A program made the position numbers and the translations under genes. A DNA stretch of 64,000 bases from Clostridia bacterium (GTDB lineage: Bacteria; Bacillota; Clostridia; Christensenellales; Aristaeellaceae): positions 1-64,000 of the forward strand of contig JAFQHP010000009.1 of the NCBI GenBank assembly GCA_017397895.1, in the 5' to 3' direction. This document shows, one piece after another, positions 6,473-15,087 of this stretch. The notes under the pieces are model-generated. The model saw nothing but the letters and a program-made list of their open reading frames with translations, was not told where the DNA came from and made no database searches. Within the stretch, counting starts at the first letter, position 1. Every line of letters begins with the position of its first letter.

Positions 6473-7519
6473 ATGAAGCGATTGTTTTCTCTCCTGCTTG
6501 TGCTGCTGATGATTTTCCCCCATCCTATTGCGATGGCGGAAACAAAATACTCCCGCAATATTTTCGGTTATTTCGATACGGTCATCTCCCTCATGGGCTA
6601 TACCGATTCCCAGGAGGAGTTTGACCGGGTCTGCGATGAAGCAGCGCAGCAGCTCAAATACCTGCACCAGCTTTTTGACGGCTATAACAGCTATCCCGGC
6701 CTTCATAACCTGTGGTATGTGAACCGCCATGCAGGAAGCAGTCCCGTGCAGGTGGACCAGCCTTTTTTCGATCTTTTGTCCAAGGCCAAGGAAATGCAGT
6801 CAAAGCCCGGCTATGAAAAAGTCAATATCGCCATGGGCGCCGTGCTGGTTCTGTGGCATGAAGCCAGGGAGGAGGGCGTTCTGCCCGATGCCAAAGCATT
6901 GGAAGAAGCCTCCCGCCATACCGACATTTCCCAAGTGATCCTGGACGAAGAAAACCGCACCGTCTACTTTGCCGATCCCCTCATCCGGCTGGATCTGGGC
7001 GCTGTGGCCAAGGGCTATGCGGCGGATTATGTGAAAGCCCTGCTGGAAGAAAAAATGCCTTCCTTCCTCATCAGCCTGGGCGGCAATGTATACGCCGGAG
7101 ATGCACCCCTGGACGGCCGGAAAAGATGGGGCGTCAGCGTGCAGTGCCCAGACGGTGTGCCCCCCATCCAGTTCGGCAGCGATATGCTGGAAGTGTTTTA
7201 TACCACCCGCATGTCCCTGGTCACCAGCGGCGACTACCAGCGCTATATGGAAGTGGACGGCGTACGCTATCATCACATCATTGATCCCGACACCTGTATG
7301 CCGGCAACCCACCTTCGGGCAGTGACCATCGTATGCGAAAGCGGCTTTCTGGCCGATTACCTGTCCACACTTTTGTTCCTGCTGCCTTATGAAGACGGCA
7401 TAGCGCTGATCAATTCCATCCCGGATGCCGGTGCCCTGTTTGTGCTTTCGGACGGCAGCGTCACCATGTCCGAAGATCTTTACCCCATGGCCTATACCCA
7501 CGGCGCCGGCGCCAGGTAA
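6473..7519 (+). CDS. apbE: FAD:protein FMN transferase (flavin-trafficking protein)
   Basis: ApbE transfers FMN from FAD onto a threonine of extracytoplasmic target proteins such as RnfG and RnfD. The 348-residue protein has a signal peptide (about 1-22, ending AMAE), IRLDLGAVAKGYAAD (about 164-178), the ISLGGNVY turn and the C-terminal TSGDYQRY...HHIIDPDT motif that holds Mg-FAD. All expected family motifs are present. It is the first gene of the Rnf operon and ends 9 bases before the NusG-II gene. Its substrates are most likely the SGAT/TAAT threonines of the downstream rnfG and rnfD products. Confidence 0.93.
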   Translation: MKRLFSLLLVLLMIFPHPIAMAETKYSRNIFGYFDTVISLMGYTDSQEEFDRVCDEAAQQLKYLHQLFDGYNSYPGLHNLWYVNRHAGSSPVQVDQPFFDLLSKAKEMQSKPGYEKVNIAMGAVLVLWHEAREEGVLPDAKALEEASRHTDISQVILDEENRTVYFADPLIRLDLGAVAKGYAADYVKALLEEKMPSFLISLGGNVYAGDAPLDGRKRWGVSVQCPDGVPPIQFGSDMLEVFYTTRMSLVTSGDYQRYMEVDGVRYHHIIDPDTCMPATHLRAVTIVCESGFLADYLSTLLFLLPYEDGIALINSIPDAGALFVLSDGSVTMSEDLYPMAYTHGAGAR

Positions 7520-7528
7520 GGAGGGGCC

Positions 7529-7927
7529 ATGTTCAAAAAGAAGGATTTATTGCTTTTCTTACTTGTATTGGCATTGGCAGGCGTGCTTTTCCTGCTGCAA
7601 TACATAAATGCAAAAAACACCACCGTCCTTGGCATCGTGCGCATCTGGGCGGACGGGAAGATTTACCGGGAAGCAGCACTTGGAAAAGAAGAAACCATCG
7701 TCATCCGCCAGGACAACGGCTGCGAAAATGTGGTGCGCCTGACGGAAAACGGATTTTTCATGGAAAGCGCCAACTGCCACAATCAATTATGCATCGGTCA
7801 GGGGGAAGTAACCACGGAAAACTATCCCCTTCGCAGCCTGGGCACCCATGTATTGTGCCTGCCCAACCGGGTGGATGTGGAGCTGGTGGTGGAAAACAGC
7901 ACCGATATGGATATCCCGGATATCTGA
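7529..7927 (+). CDS. NusG domain II-containing membrane-anchored protein
   Basis: The 132-residue protein has an N-terminal membrane anchor (about 6-25) and a NusG-II-type beta domain outside the membrane, including the pair of cysteines in ESANCHNQLCIGQGEV and a conserved LPNRV near the end. Genes of this family recur next to apbE and rnf genes in Clostridia. The precise function is unknown; a role in assembly or stability of the Rnf complex is inferred from context. The start is supported by AAGGAGG just upstream. Confidence 0.85.
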   Translation: MFKKKDLLLFLLVLALAGVLFLLQYINAKNTTVLGIVRIWADGKIYREAALGKEETIVIRQDNGCENVVRLTENGFFMESANCHNQLCIGQGEVTTENYPLRSLGTHVLCLPNRVDVELVVENSTDMDIPDI

Positions 7928-7943
7928 TCAAAACGGAGGGTGC

Positions 7944-8480
7944 ATGAAAACAACAAAACTCACCCAGCTTGGCATCATGCTCTCCCTGATGCTCATTCTG
8001 GGGTTTGTGGAAAAGCAGTTTGTGCTGGTGCCGGGTGTGCCGGGCATCAAGCCGGGGCTGAGCAATGTGGTGCTGATGTATGCCCTGTGTATGCTGGATA
8101 ACAAAAGCGCCCTGGCGCTGTTGGTTGTGAAGGTATTGCTCAGCGGCATCCTGTTTGCCGGGGTCAGCGGCATGGCTTACGCCTTCTGCGGCGGCATCCT
8201 GGCCATCCTCATCATGATGCTGCTTCTCAAAACAAAGGCCTTCGGCCTGCCCGGCGTCAGTGTGTCCGGTGCTGTGATGCACATGCTGGGGCAGATTGCC
8301 TGCTCCCGGCTGCTGCTTGGCAGCTGGGCGGCTGCGGCACAGCTCCCCATTCTTCTCGTTTCCGCCGCAGTGACCGGCGTTCTCAACGGCGTGATTGCAT
8401 CCCACGTCATCGCCGCCATGAAAAAAACCATACTGTCCTCCCCTTCCGGGCGGGCAGATAAGGAGGAAAAAACCAAGTGA
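7944..8480 (+). CDS. Gx transporter family membrane protein (annotated in homologues as heptaprenyl diphosphate synthase component I)
   Basis: The 178-residue integral membrane protein has about five hydrophobic segments and a glycine/proline-rich GVPGIKPGLSNVV signature typical of this ECF-S-like family. The start at 7944 follows ACGGAGGG. Despite the historical annotation as a prenyl synthase subunit, the sequence looks like a small substrate-binding membrane component. Its position between apbE/NusG-II and rnfG is conserved in many Clostridia, so it may bring in a precursor for the complex; this is an inference. The stop overlaps the GTG start of rnfG. Confidence 0.8.
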   Translation: MKTTKLTQLGIMLSLMLILGFVEKQFVLVPGVPGIKPGLSNVVLMYALCMLDNKSALALLVVKVLLSGILFAGVSGMAYAFCGGILAILIMMLLLKTKAFGLPGVSVSGAVMHMLGQIACSRLLLGSWAAAAQLPILLVSAAVTGVLNGVIASHVIAAMKKTILSSPSGRADKEEKTK

Positions 8481-9697
8481 AAAAGCAACTCCCTGCCTAT
8501 CTGGTACTGCTGATCATCACCCTGATCGCCGGGCTGATCCTGGGCGGCACCTACCAGATCACCAAAGACCCCATTGAACAGCAGGCCATCCTCTCGGCTG
8601 AAAACGCCCGGAAGGCCGCCCTGCCCGAAGCAGAAACCTTTGAGCAGCTCACCCTGGAAGAAAACAGCGGGCTGGACTGGCTCTATGCCGGCAAAAAGGG
8701 CGATGAAATCGTCGGTTATGTGGGCCAGGCCACCGTGCAGGGCTTCGGCGGCGAAGTGGAAGTCATTGCCGGTATGGACGAAAACCTCACCATCACCGGT
8801 GTCAGCGTGGGCGGCAGCAATTTCAGTGAAACCGCCGGTCTTGGCGCCAAGGCCAAGGAACCCGCCTTCACCTCCCAGTTCGCCGGCAAAACGGCGCCCC
8901 TTCGGGTGATCAAGGCCGGGGACGCCCCCGCCGATAACACCATCGACGCCATCACCGCCGCCACCATCACCTCCGGTGCGGTCAATTCCGGCGTCACCCG
9001 CATTGCCAATTACGTGAAAGGCCTCACCGCTCCCGCCCAGGACGCCCAGCCCGTCACCGGCGCAGTGTTCGGCGCATCCGCCAAGGGTTACAAGGGCCCG
9101 GTGTGGGTGGACGTTACCTTCGATGCCGAAGGCAAGATCACTTCCCTTTCCGTGGGCAACGATAAGTTCAAGGAAACCGAAGGCGTGGGCACCCAGGTGA
9201 AGGAACCCATCTTTACCGAACAGTTCATCGGCAAGCAGGCCCCCCTGGCCCTGGAAGATATCGACGCCGTTTCCGGCGCCACCGTCTCTTCCACCGCCGT
9301 GGTGAACGCCGTCAACAAGGCCTATGAAAAAGCCCAGGCCACGGACGCTCCCGCTGCCGATGCCCCTGCGGAGGCTGCCCCCGAAGCGGCTGCCCAGCCC
9401 GTCACCGGCAATGTGTTCGGCGCTTCCGCCAAGGGCTACAAGGGCCCGGTGTGGGTGGACGTCACCTTTGACGAAAGCGGCAAAATCACGTCCATTTCCG
9501 TGGGCAATGATAAGTTCAAGGAAACCGAAGGCGTGGGCACCCAGGTGAAGGAAGCCTTCTTCACCGATCAGTTCATCGGCAAGCAGGCCCCCCTGGCCCT
9601 GGAAGATATCGACGCCGTTTCCGGCGCCACCGTCTCTTCCACCGCCGTTGTGAACGCAGTCAACAAGGCTTATGAAAAATCCCTGGGTCAGGAATAA
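8477..9697 (+). CDS. rnfG: RnfG-type electron transport subunit with three FMN-binding domains
   Basis: It starts at GTG 8477, overlapping the previous stop, behind AAGGAGG. An N-terminal membrane anchor (about 7-27) and the RnfG-type TKDPIEQQ motif lead into a first FMN-binding domain (about 60-180) with DAITAATITSG as the putative flavinylation site. Two further FMN-binding domains follow (193-285 and 309-401), each with DAVSGATVSS, joined by an Ala/Pro-rich linker. They differ at only about 7 of 93 positions and are equally similar in DNA (9053-9331 and 9401-9679), showing recent duplication. Usual RnfG is about 200 aa with one domain. The gene lies before rnfC instead of between rnfD and rnfE, where nothing is left. 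The family carries covalent FMN and relays electrons across the membrane. Confidence 0.9.
   Translation: MKKQLPAYLVLLIITLIAGLILGGTYQITKDPIEQQAILSAENARKAALPEAETFEQLTLEENSGLDWLYAGKKGDEIVGYVGQATVQGFGGEVEVIAGMDENLTITGVSVGGSNFSETAGLGAKAKEPAFTSQFAGKTAPLRVIKAGDAPADNTIDAITAATITSGAVNSGVTRIANYVKGLTAPAQDAQPVTGAVFGASAKGYKGPVWVDVTFDAEGKITSLSVGNDKFKETEGVGTQVKEPIFTEQFIGKQAPLALEDIDAVSGATVSSTAVVNAVNKAYEKAQATDAPAADAPAEAAPEAAAQPVTGNVFGASAKGYKGPVWVDVTFDESGKITSISVGNDKFKETEGVGTQVKEAFFTDQFIGKQAPLALEDIDAVSGATVSSTAVVNAVNKAYEKSLGQE
9053..9679. repeat. Tandem in-frame duplication of a 279-bp FMN-binding module
   Basis: Units at 9053-9331 and 9401-9679 have equal length and are nearly identical over long stretches, separated by a 69-base GC-rich linker. 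They encode two copies of the FMN-binding domain in rnfG. Confidence 0.95.
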
Positions 9698-9724
9698 AAT
9701 TATCAGGAAACGGAGGCGCTTTCC

Positions 9725-11089
9725 TTGCTGAAGAAAACATTCAAACGGGGTATTCACCCCAAGCAGCATCGGGGCAGCAAACGCCCCACCCAGGATGCAC
9801 CCATTGAAAATTATGTATCCGACAGCGTGGTCATCCACATGGCCATGAACATCGGCACCCCGGCCACTCCCTGCGTCAAAAAGGGCGATCAGGTGAAGAT
9901 CGGCCAGGTCATCGGCACTGCCAACGGCTTCATGAGCGTTCCCGTCCACGCCAGCATTTCCGGCGAAGTGACGGCGGTGGAGCCCATCCCCTACCTGGGC
10001 GAAGGCAACGTGACAGCCGTCACCATCAAGAACGATTTTTACGACACCTGGGTGGATGATCTCAAACCCCTGGGCTCCGTGGAAAATGTGGATCCCGCGC
10101 TTGTGATCCCCGCCATCCGTGACGCCGGCATCACCGGCATGGGTGGTGCATCCTTCCCCACCCATGTGAAGCTCACCTTCAAGGAAGGGGCCGTGTGCGA
10201 TACCATCATCGTCAACGGCGCCGAATGCGAAACTCACCTGACGGCAGACCATCGCCTGATGCTGGAAAACAGCGTGCGCATTGTGGACGGCCTGCGCGCC
10301 GTCATGCGTGCCCTGAACGTGGAAAAGGGCATCATTGCCATTGAAGATAATAAGCCCGACGCCATTGCTGCCATGGAAAGGGCAGCGTTCGGCCGGGTGG
10401 GCGTAAGGGTTCAGGTGCTGAAGGCCAAGTACCCCCAGGGCGGCGAAAAGCAGCTGATCACCGCCGTTACCGGCCGTCAGGTGCCTGCCGGCAAATTGCC
10501 CATTGACGCCCATGTGGTGGTGCTGAACGTAGGCACCTGTGCCGCCATTGCCGATGCTATCATTGACGGCAAGCCCCTGGTGAGCCGCATCTGCACCGTC
10601 ACCGGCTGCGTGAAGGAACCCAAGAACCTGCGCATTCCCATCGGCACCATTGTGGAAGATATGATCGGCGCCTGCGGCGGCTTCTCGGAAGAGCCGGGCA
10701 AAATTTTCTTCGGCGGTGCCATGACCGGCATTGCCATCCCCAACATCCAGACGCCCACCGCCAAATCCACCAACGGCGTGGTGGTTTTCAATGAAAAAGA
10801 CGCCAAATCCCTGGACGAAAGCGCCTGCATCCGCTGCGGCCGGTGCGTGGCCGCCTGCCCGGTAGGCCTGAACCCCTACAAGATCAAGGTGGCTGCCGAC
10901 GCCAGCGATTTTGCCGCTGCCGAAAAGCTGCATGTGATGGACTGCATGCTGTGCGGCTCCTGCGCCTATATGTGCCCCGCCCGCCGCTGGCTTACCCCCT
11001 CCTTCCGCTTTGCCAAGGATAAGATCACGGCAGAACGCCGGGCCGCCGCCCGGAAGGCTGCCGCTGAAAAAGGAGGCAATGACAAATGA
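9725..11089 (+). CDS. rnfC: Rnf complex subunit RnfC (NADH/FMN/Fe-S)
   Basis: RnfC is the peripheral cytoplasmic subunit that oxidises or reduces NAD(H). Translation starts at TTG 9725 behind ACGGAGGCG. The N-terminal Rnf domain (HxGIHPK-like) is followed by the nucleotide/FMN site GITGMGGASFPTHVKL (about 136-151), the SLBB-like domain and two 4Fe-4S motifs, CIRCGRCVAACPVG (about 368) and CMLCGSCAYMCP (about 407). The 454-residue length is normal for Gram-positive RnfC. The stop overlaps the rnfD start. Confidence 0.96.
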   Translation: MLKKTFKRGIHPKQHRGSKRPTQDAPIENYVSDSVVIHMAMNIGTPATPCVKKGDQVKIGQVIGTANGFMSVPVHASISGEVTAVEPIPYLGEGNVTAVTIKNDFYDTWVDDLKPLGSVENVDPALVIPAIRDAGITGMGGASFPTHVKLTFKEGAVCDTIIVNGAECETHLTADHRLMLENSVRIVDGLRAVMRALNVEKGIIAIEDNKPDAIAAMERAAFGRVGVRVQVLKAKYPQGGEKQLITAVTGRQVPAGKLPIDAHVVVLNVGTCAAIADAIIDGKPLVSRICTVTGCVKEPKNLRIPIGTIVEDMIGACGGFSEEPGKIFFGGAMTGIAIPNIQTPTAKSTNGVVVFNEKDAKSLDESACIRCGRCVAACPVGLNPYKIKVAADASDFAAAEKLHVMDCMLCGSCAYMCPARRWLTPSFRFAKDKITAERRAAARKAAAEKGGNDK

Positions 11090-12033
11090 ACCTGAGAATT
11101 TCCACCGCTCCCCACATTCATCATCCCGTTACCACCAAGCGGCTGATGATCTATGTGCTGCTTGCCCTGCTTCCCGCAACGGGCGTGGGCATTTACGCCT
11201 TCGGCCTGCCGGCGCTTTTGCTGATCGCCATTTCCTGCCTCACCGCCGTTTTGTGTGAACTGATCTGGCAAAAGGCTGCAAAAAAGCCCGTCCGCATCAG
11301 CGATTGCTCCGCCCTGGTCACCGGCCTTATTCTGGCGCTGAACCTGCCTGCCAATGCCCCCTGGTGGCTCGCCGTGATCGGCAGCGCCTTTGCCATTCTC
11401 CTGGTCAAGCAGCTCTTTGGCGGCCTGGGCGATAACTTCCTCAACCCCGCCATGGCGGCCCGTGCGGTGCTGCTGGCCTCCTGGCCTGTGCACATGACCC
11501 GCTACGTGGCCCCCACCTTCTTCTCCGGTGTGGATGCTGTTACCGCCGCCACTCCCCTGTCCACCAAGTCTGCCGAACTGATGGATCTTTTCCTGGGCAC
11601 CATTCCCGGCTGCATCGGCGAAGTCAGCAAGGTAGCCATCCTGGTGGGCCTGCTCATTCTGCTGTTTACCCGCACCGTCACCTGGCACATTCCCTTTACC
11701 ATGGTGGCCAGCGTGTTCGTTTTCTCCTTCCTGTTCGGCCTCGGCAATGAAGAAGAGCCGCTGATGTTCGCGCTTTACTCCATCCTCTCGGGCGGTGTAC
11801 TGTTTGGCGCCGTATTCATGGCCACCGATTACGTTACCACCCCCATGACCCCTGTGGGCCAGATGATTTACGCTGCCGGCATCGGCCTGATCGTCGCCGT
11901 GATCCGCAATTTCGGCGCCTATCCCGAAGGCGTCACCTACGGTATCCTGCTGATGAACATCGCCACGCCCCTGATCGACCGCTTCCTTCCCCGGAAGATT
12001 TACGGCTACCAGAAGGAGGGTAAAAAAGCATGA
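11086..12033 (+). CDS. rnfD: Rnf complex subunit RnfD
   Basis: This integral membrane subunit of 315 aa has about nine hydrophobic segments. It shares ancestry with NqrB and carries covalent FMN. The candidate flavinylated threonine lies in VDAVTAATPLS (about 145-155), and the GDNFLNPAMAARA signature of the family is present. It overlaps rnfC and rnfE by 4 bases at each end, so the three are translationally coupled. The absence of an rnfG between rnfD and rnfE is unusual. Confidence 0.96.
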   Translation: MNLRISTAPHIHHPVTTKRLMIYVLLALLPATGVGIYAFGLPALLLIAISCLTAVLCELIWQKAAKKPVRISDCSALVTGLILALNLPANAPWWLAVIGSAFAILLVKQLFGGLGDNFLNPAMAARAVLLASWPVHMTRYVAPTFFSGVDAVTAATPLSTKSAELMDLFLGTIPGCIGEVSKVAILVGLLILLFTRTVTWHIPFTMVASVFVFSFLFGLGNEEEPLMFALYSILSGGVLFGAVFMATDYVTTPMTPVGQMIYAAGIGLIVAVIRNFGAYPEGVTYGILLMNIATPLIDRFLPRKIYGYQKEGKKA

Positions 12034-12671
12034 GTGAAGAAAGAATGAGCCTGGGCAAGGTGATCAAAAACGGTATCATCACCGAAAACCCCACCTTCCG
12101 CCTGGTGCTGGGCACCTGCCCCACCCTGGCTGTCACCACCAGCGCCATCAATGGCCTGGGCATGGGCGCTGCAGCCACCTTCGTTTTGATCTGCTCCAAC
12201 CTGGTCATCTCCCTGCTGCGCAATTTCATCCCCGATAAGGTGCGCATTCCCGCGTTTATTGTGGTCATCTGCACCTTCGTGACCATGGTGCAGCTGCTGA
12301 TGCAGGCCTTCGTTCCCTCCCTGTATGATGCCCTTGGCATCTTCATTCCCCTGATCGTAGTGAACTGCATCATCCTGGCCCGCGCCGAAGCTTTTGCCAG
12401 CAAAAACGGCCCTGTGGCTTCCGCCTGTGACGGGCTGGGCATGGGCATGGGTTTCACCATTGCGCTGGTTATCATGGGTGCCATCCGCGAATTGATCGGC
12501 AACGGCAGCGTGTTCGGCATGAATGTGCTGGGAAATTCCTACGAACCCATGCTGCTCATCGTATTGGCCAGCGGCGGCTTCCTCTCCTACGGCCTGCTGC
12601 TTGGTATTTTCAATCTGATCGTGAAAAAAAGTGAAGAAAAAAGAAAGCGGAAGGAGGCTGAAGCAGCATGA
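12030..12671 (+). CDS. rnfE: Rnf complex subunit RnfE
   Basis: The 213-residue membrane protein has about six segments. The family signature NPTFRLVLGTCPTLAVTTSA stands at about 20-39, and IPLIVVNCIILARAEAFAS in the centre. It is homologous to NqrD and pairs with RnfA in the membrane around an intramembrane Fe-S cluster; the conserved cysteines in GTCPTLA and VNCIILARAE match that role. The C-terminus is a lysine-rich cytoplasmic tail. It overlaps the next gene by 4 bases. Confidence 0.96.
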   Translation: MSEERMSLGKVIKNGIITENPTFRLVLGTCPTLAVTTSAINGLGMGAAATFVLICSNLVISLLRNFIPDKVRIPAFIVVICTFVTMVQLLMQAFVPSLYDALGIFIPLIVVNCIILARAEAFASKNGPVASACDGLGMGMGFTIALVIMGAIRELIGNGSVFGMNVLGNSYEPMLLIVLASGGFLSYGLLLGIFNLIVKKSEEKRKRKEAEAA

Positions 12672-13252
12672 CGGAACAGATGAACATCCTGCTTTTCTTC
12701 GTCAGCTGCGTGCTGACCAATAACTTCATCTTCTCCCGTTTCCTGGGCTGCTGTCCGTTCCTGGGGGTCAGCAACAAGGTGGAAACCAGCGTCTCCATGG
12801 GCCTTGCCGTGACGTTCGTTATGGCACTGGCATCTCTTTTCTGCTACATGATCTACAACTGGCTGCTGGTGCCCCTTGGCATCACGTTCATGAGCACCAT
12901 CGCCTTCATTCTGGTGATTGCGGCACTGGTTCAGTTCGTGGAAATGTTCCTGAAAAAGTCCAGCCCCACGCTGTACTCAGCCCTGGGCATCTATCTGCCC
13001 CTGATTACCACCAACTGCGCAGTGCTTGGCGTGGCCACCCTGAACATGAACAATAACTATGACCTGCTTTACTCCGTGCTCAACGGCACTTTCTCCGCCC
13101 TGGGCTTCACCCTGGCCATCGTGCTGATGGCAGGCGTGCGGGAACGGTTGGAAAGCAGCCATATCCCCGAGTGCATGAAGGGCTTCCCCATCACGCTGGT
13201 TTCTGCCGGCCTGATGGCCGTGGCCTTCATGGGCTTCAGCGGCCTGGTATAA
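12668..13252 (+). CDS. rnfA: Rnf complex subunit RnfA
   Basis: The 194-residue membrane protein is homologous to NqrE. It contains the N-terminal VLTNNFIFSRFLGCCPFLGVS motif with its conserved cysteine, and the central ITTNCAVLGVA motif with the second cysteine that co-ordinates the intramembrane 2Fe-2S cluster with RnfE. It has about six hydrophobic segments. It is followed after 12 bases by rnfB with an AAGGAGGT ribosome binding site. Confidence 0.96.
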   Translation: MTEQMNILLFFVSCVLTNNFIFSRFLGCCPFLGVSNKVETSVSMGLAVTFVMALASLFCYMIYNWLLVPLGITFMSTIAFILVIAALVQFVEMFLKKSSPTLYSALGIYLPLITTNCAVLGVATLNMNNNYDLLYSVLNGTFSALGFTLAIVLMAGVRERLESSHIPECMKGFPITLVSAGLMAVAFMGFSGLV

Positions 13253-13264
13253 GGAGGTAAAAAC

Positions 13265-14050
13265 ATGATTATTGTATATGCCGGTCTTTTGCTGGGTATT
13301 CTGGGCCTCATTTTCGGCGGGGTGCTGACCTTCGCCTCCAAGAAATTCCACGTGGAAGTGGACGAACGCGTGGGTCAGATCAAGGATTGCCTTGGCGGCG
13401 CCAACTGCGGTGCCTGCGGCTATGCCGGCTGCGACGCCTTCGCCCAGGCCGTGGTGGATGGTAAAGCCCCTGTAAACGGCTGCGCTCCCGCCGGTGCCAA
13501 AGGCATTGAAAAAATCAGCCGCATCATGGGCGTGGAAGCCCCTGAAGGCGAACGGCTGGTGGCCCGGGTGCTGTGCCAGGGCGAAAGCGGTATCGCACTG
13601 GACCGCTATGAATATGACGGCTACAAAAGCTGCGCTGTGGCGGCCGGTCTGGCCGGCGGCCCCAAGGCCTGCCGTTTTGCCTGCATCGGCCTTGGCGACT
13701 GCCAGGACAAGTGCAAATTCGACGCCATCCGCATGGAAAACGGCATTGCTCATATCGATCCCGATAAGTGCACTGCCTGCGGCGCCTGCGTCAACGCCTG
13801 CCCCCGCAGTGTCATCTCCCTGATGCCCGTTTCTCAGTCTGTTATCGTTCGCTGCCGCAATACCGACACCGCCCGTGCTGCCCGTGCCGTGTGCATGGAT
13901 GCCTGCATCGGCTGCGGCCGCTGCAAGAAGCAGTGCCAGTATGATGCCATCATCGTGGAAAACGGTCTGGCCCGTATCGATAACGAAAAATGCACCCGCT
14001 GCGGCGAATGCGCTGCCGTTTGCCCCTGCAAGTGCATTGTGATTGAATAA
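13265..14050 (+). CDS. rnfB: Rnf complex subunit RnfB (polyferredoxin)
   Basis: RnfB is the ferredoxin-facing entry subunit. The 261-residue protein has one N-terminal membrane segment (about 3-24). It then has the 4Fe-4S domain with Cys48, Cys51, Cys56 and Cys73 (NCGACGYAGC), then further clusters in CIGLGDCQDKC, CTACGACVNACP, CIGCGRCKKQC and CTRCGECAAVCP. Such Cys-rich tails fit an extended electron wire from ferredoxin. It is the last gene of the operon and is followed by a strong terminator. Confidence 0.96.
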   Translation: MIIVYAGLLLGILGLIFGGVLTFASKKFHVEVDERVGQIKDCLGGANCGACGYAGCDAFAQAVVDGKAPVNGCAPAGAKGIEKISRIMGVEAPEGERLVARVLCQGESGIALDRYEYDGYKSCAVAAGLAGGPKACRFACIGLGDCQDKCKFDAIRMENGIAHIDPDKCTACGACVNACPRSVISLMPVSQSVIVRCRNTDTARAARAVCMDACIGCGRCKKQCQYDAIIVENGLARIDNEKCTRCGECAAVCPCKCIVIE

Positions 14051-14113
14051 AAAGCTGAAAAAAGTGACAAAAACTGCTTTTTAGCAGGAAAAGGCATTTC
14101 TTTGCAGAACATG

Positions 14114-14149
14114 AACAGAGCGGTAAATTGCTTATCGCTCTGTTTTATT
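14114..14149 (+). terminator. Terminator of the apbE-rnf operon
   Basis: AACAGAGCG (14114-14122) pairs with CGCTCTGTT (14136-14144), followed by TTATTG, 63 bases after the rnfB stop. Confidence 0.8.
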
Positions 14150-14171
14150 GCATAAGAGATGGGAGAATTTT

Positions 14172-15008
14172 ATGAAAACCTATGAAAACCTGACCTTGGA
14201 TCAGGAACGTGCCCTTTATGGCATTGAAAACGCCTCCGTTATCCGCTGCCTGTTTGACGGTCCTGCCGACGGCGAATCCGCCCTGAAGGAAACCCGGAAC
14301 ATTCGCATTGAAGACTGCGATTTCCACCTGCGCTACCCCATGTGGCATATGGATGATTCCGCCATCGTCAATTCCCGTATGACGGAAACCTGCCGTGCCG
14401 CCCTGTGGTATGACAAGAACCTGGAAATCCATTCCTCCGTTCTGGGGGGCATCAAGGCCCTGCGGGAATGTGACCGCACCACCATCACCTCTTCCCAGAT
14501 CAATTCCACCGAATTCGGCTGGTATTGCCGGGATCTTGCCATCTCAGACAGCGAAATGGTGTCCGAATATCCCTTCCTCAACAGCCGGGATATGGAATTC
14601 ACCAATTTTACCATGACCGGTAAATACTCCTTCCAGTATTGCACCAATGTGGTCATCCGCCATTCCCACCTGAAAACCAAGGACGCCTTCTGGCACGCAA
14701 AGAATGTCCGGGTGGAAGACAGCATCGTCCAGGGCGAATACCTGGGCTGGTATTCCGAAAATTTGCACCTCATCCGCTGCAAGATCATCGGCACCCAGCC
14801 CCTTTGCTATTGCAAGAACCTGATCCTGGAGGACTGCGAAATGGTGGATTGTGATCTCAGCTTCGAGCGCAGCAGCGTACAGGCCACCGTCCGCGGCCAT
14901 ATCATCAGCGTGAAAAATCCCCTGGCCGGCAGCCATATCCTGGCCGATTCCATCGGCGAAACCATCCTGGATGAAGGCTACGAAAACTGCACCGTGGCCC
15001 AGCGATAA
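14172..15008 (+). CDS. DUF3737 family protein, predicted right-handed beta-helix
   Basis: The 278-residue protein consists of short repeated rungs (for example IRIEDCDFHLRYPMWHMD and YSFQYCTNVVIRHSHLKTKD), the pattern of a pectate-lyase-like parallel beta-helix. Its motifs ENLTLDQERALYG, DGPADGESALKE and IIGTQPLCYCKNL match the DUF3737 family. No signal peptide is present, so it is cytoplasmic. The biochemical role of the family is not known. The start is taken at 14172, where GGGAGA has better spacing than for the longer frame. It stands alone, between the rnf terminator and its own terminator at 15029. Confidence 0.88.
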   Translation: MKTYENLTLDQERALYGIENASVIRCLFDGPADGESALKETRNIRIEDCDFHLRYPMWHMDDSAIVNSRMTETCRAALWYDKNLEIHSSVLGGIKALRECDRTTITSSQINSTEFGWYCRDLAISDSEMVSEYPFLNSRDMEFTNFTMTGKYSFQYCTNVVIRHSHLKTKDAFWHAKNVRVEDSIVQGEYLGWYSENLHLIRCKIIGTQPLCYCKNLILEDCEMVDCDLSFERSSVQATVRGHIISVKNPLAGSHILADSIGETILDEGYENCTVAQR

Positions 15009-15028
15009 TTTTCCCCAAAATCACACTG

Positions 15029-15057
15029 CCTTCCGGTATTCACCGGAAGGTTTTTTT
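15029..15057 (+). terminator. Terminator of the DUF3737 gene
   Basis: CCTTCCGGT (15029-15037) and ACCGGAAGG (15042-15050) form a perfect 9-bp stem with a 4-base loop, followed by T7. Confidence 0.93.
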
Positions 15058-15087
15058 GTATTCTTATTTCTGATTTGTTACAAATTT

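Noticed and set aside
9053..9679. Long near-identical repeats as a possible CRISPR or transposon signature
   Set aside because: The units are 279 bp, in frame, and encode FMN-binding domains; they are an internal gene duplication.
8177..10933. A 918-codon open frame on the minus strand
   Set aside because: It is the antisense shadow of rnfG and rnfC, whose GC-rich codons suppress stops; the Gly/His-rich translation matches no protein-like pattern and there is no ribosome binding site.
14051..14171. Small hairpin CTGCTTTTTAGCAG after rnfB as a separate RNA element
   Set aside because: Too short and without a promoter; the functional element here is the terminator at 14114-14149.
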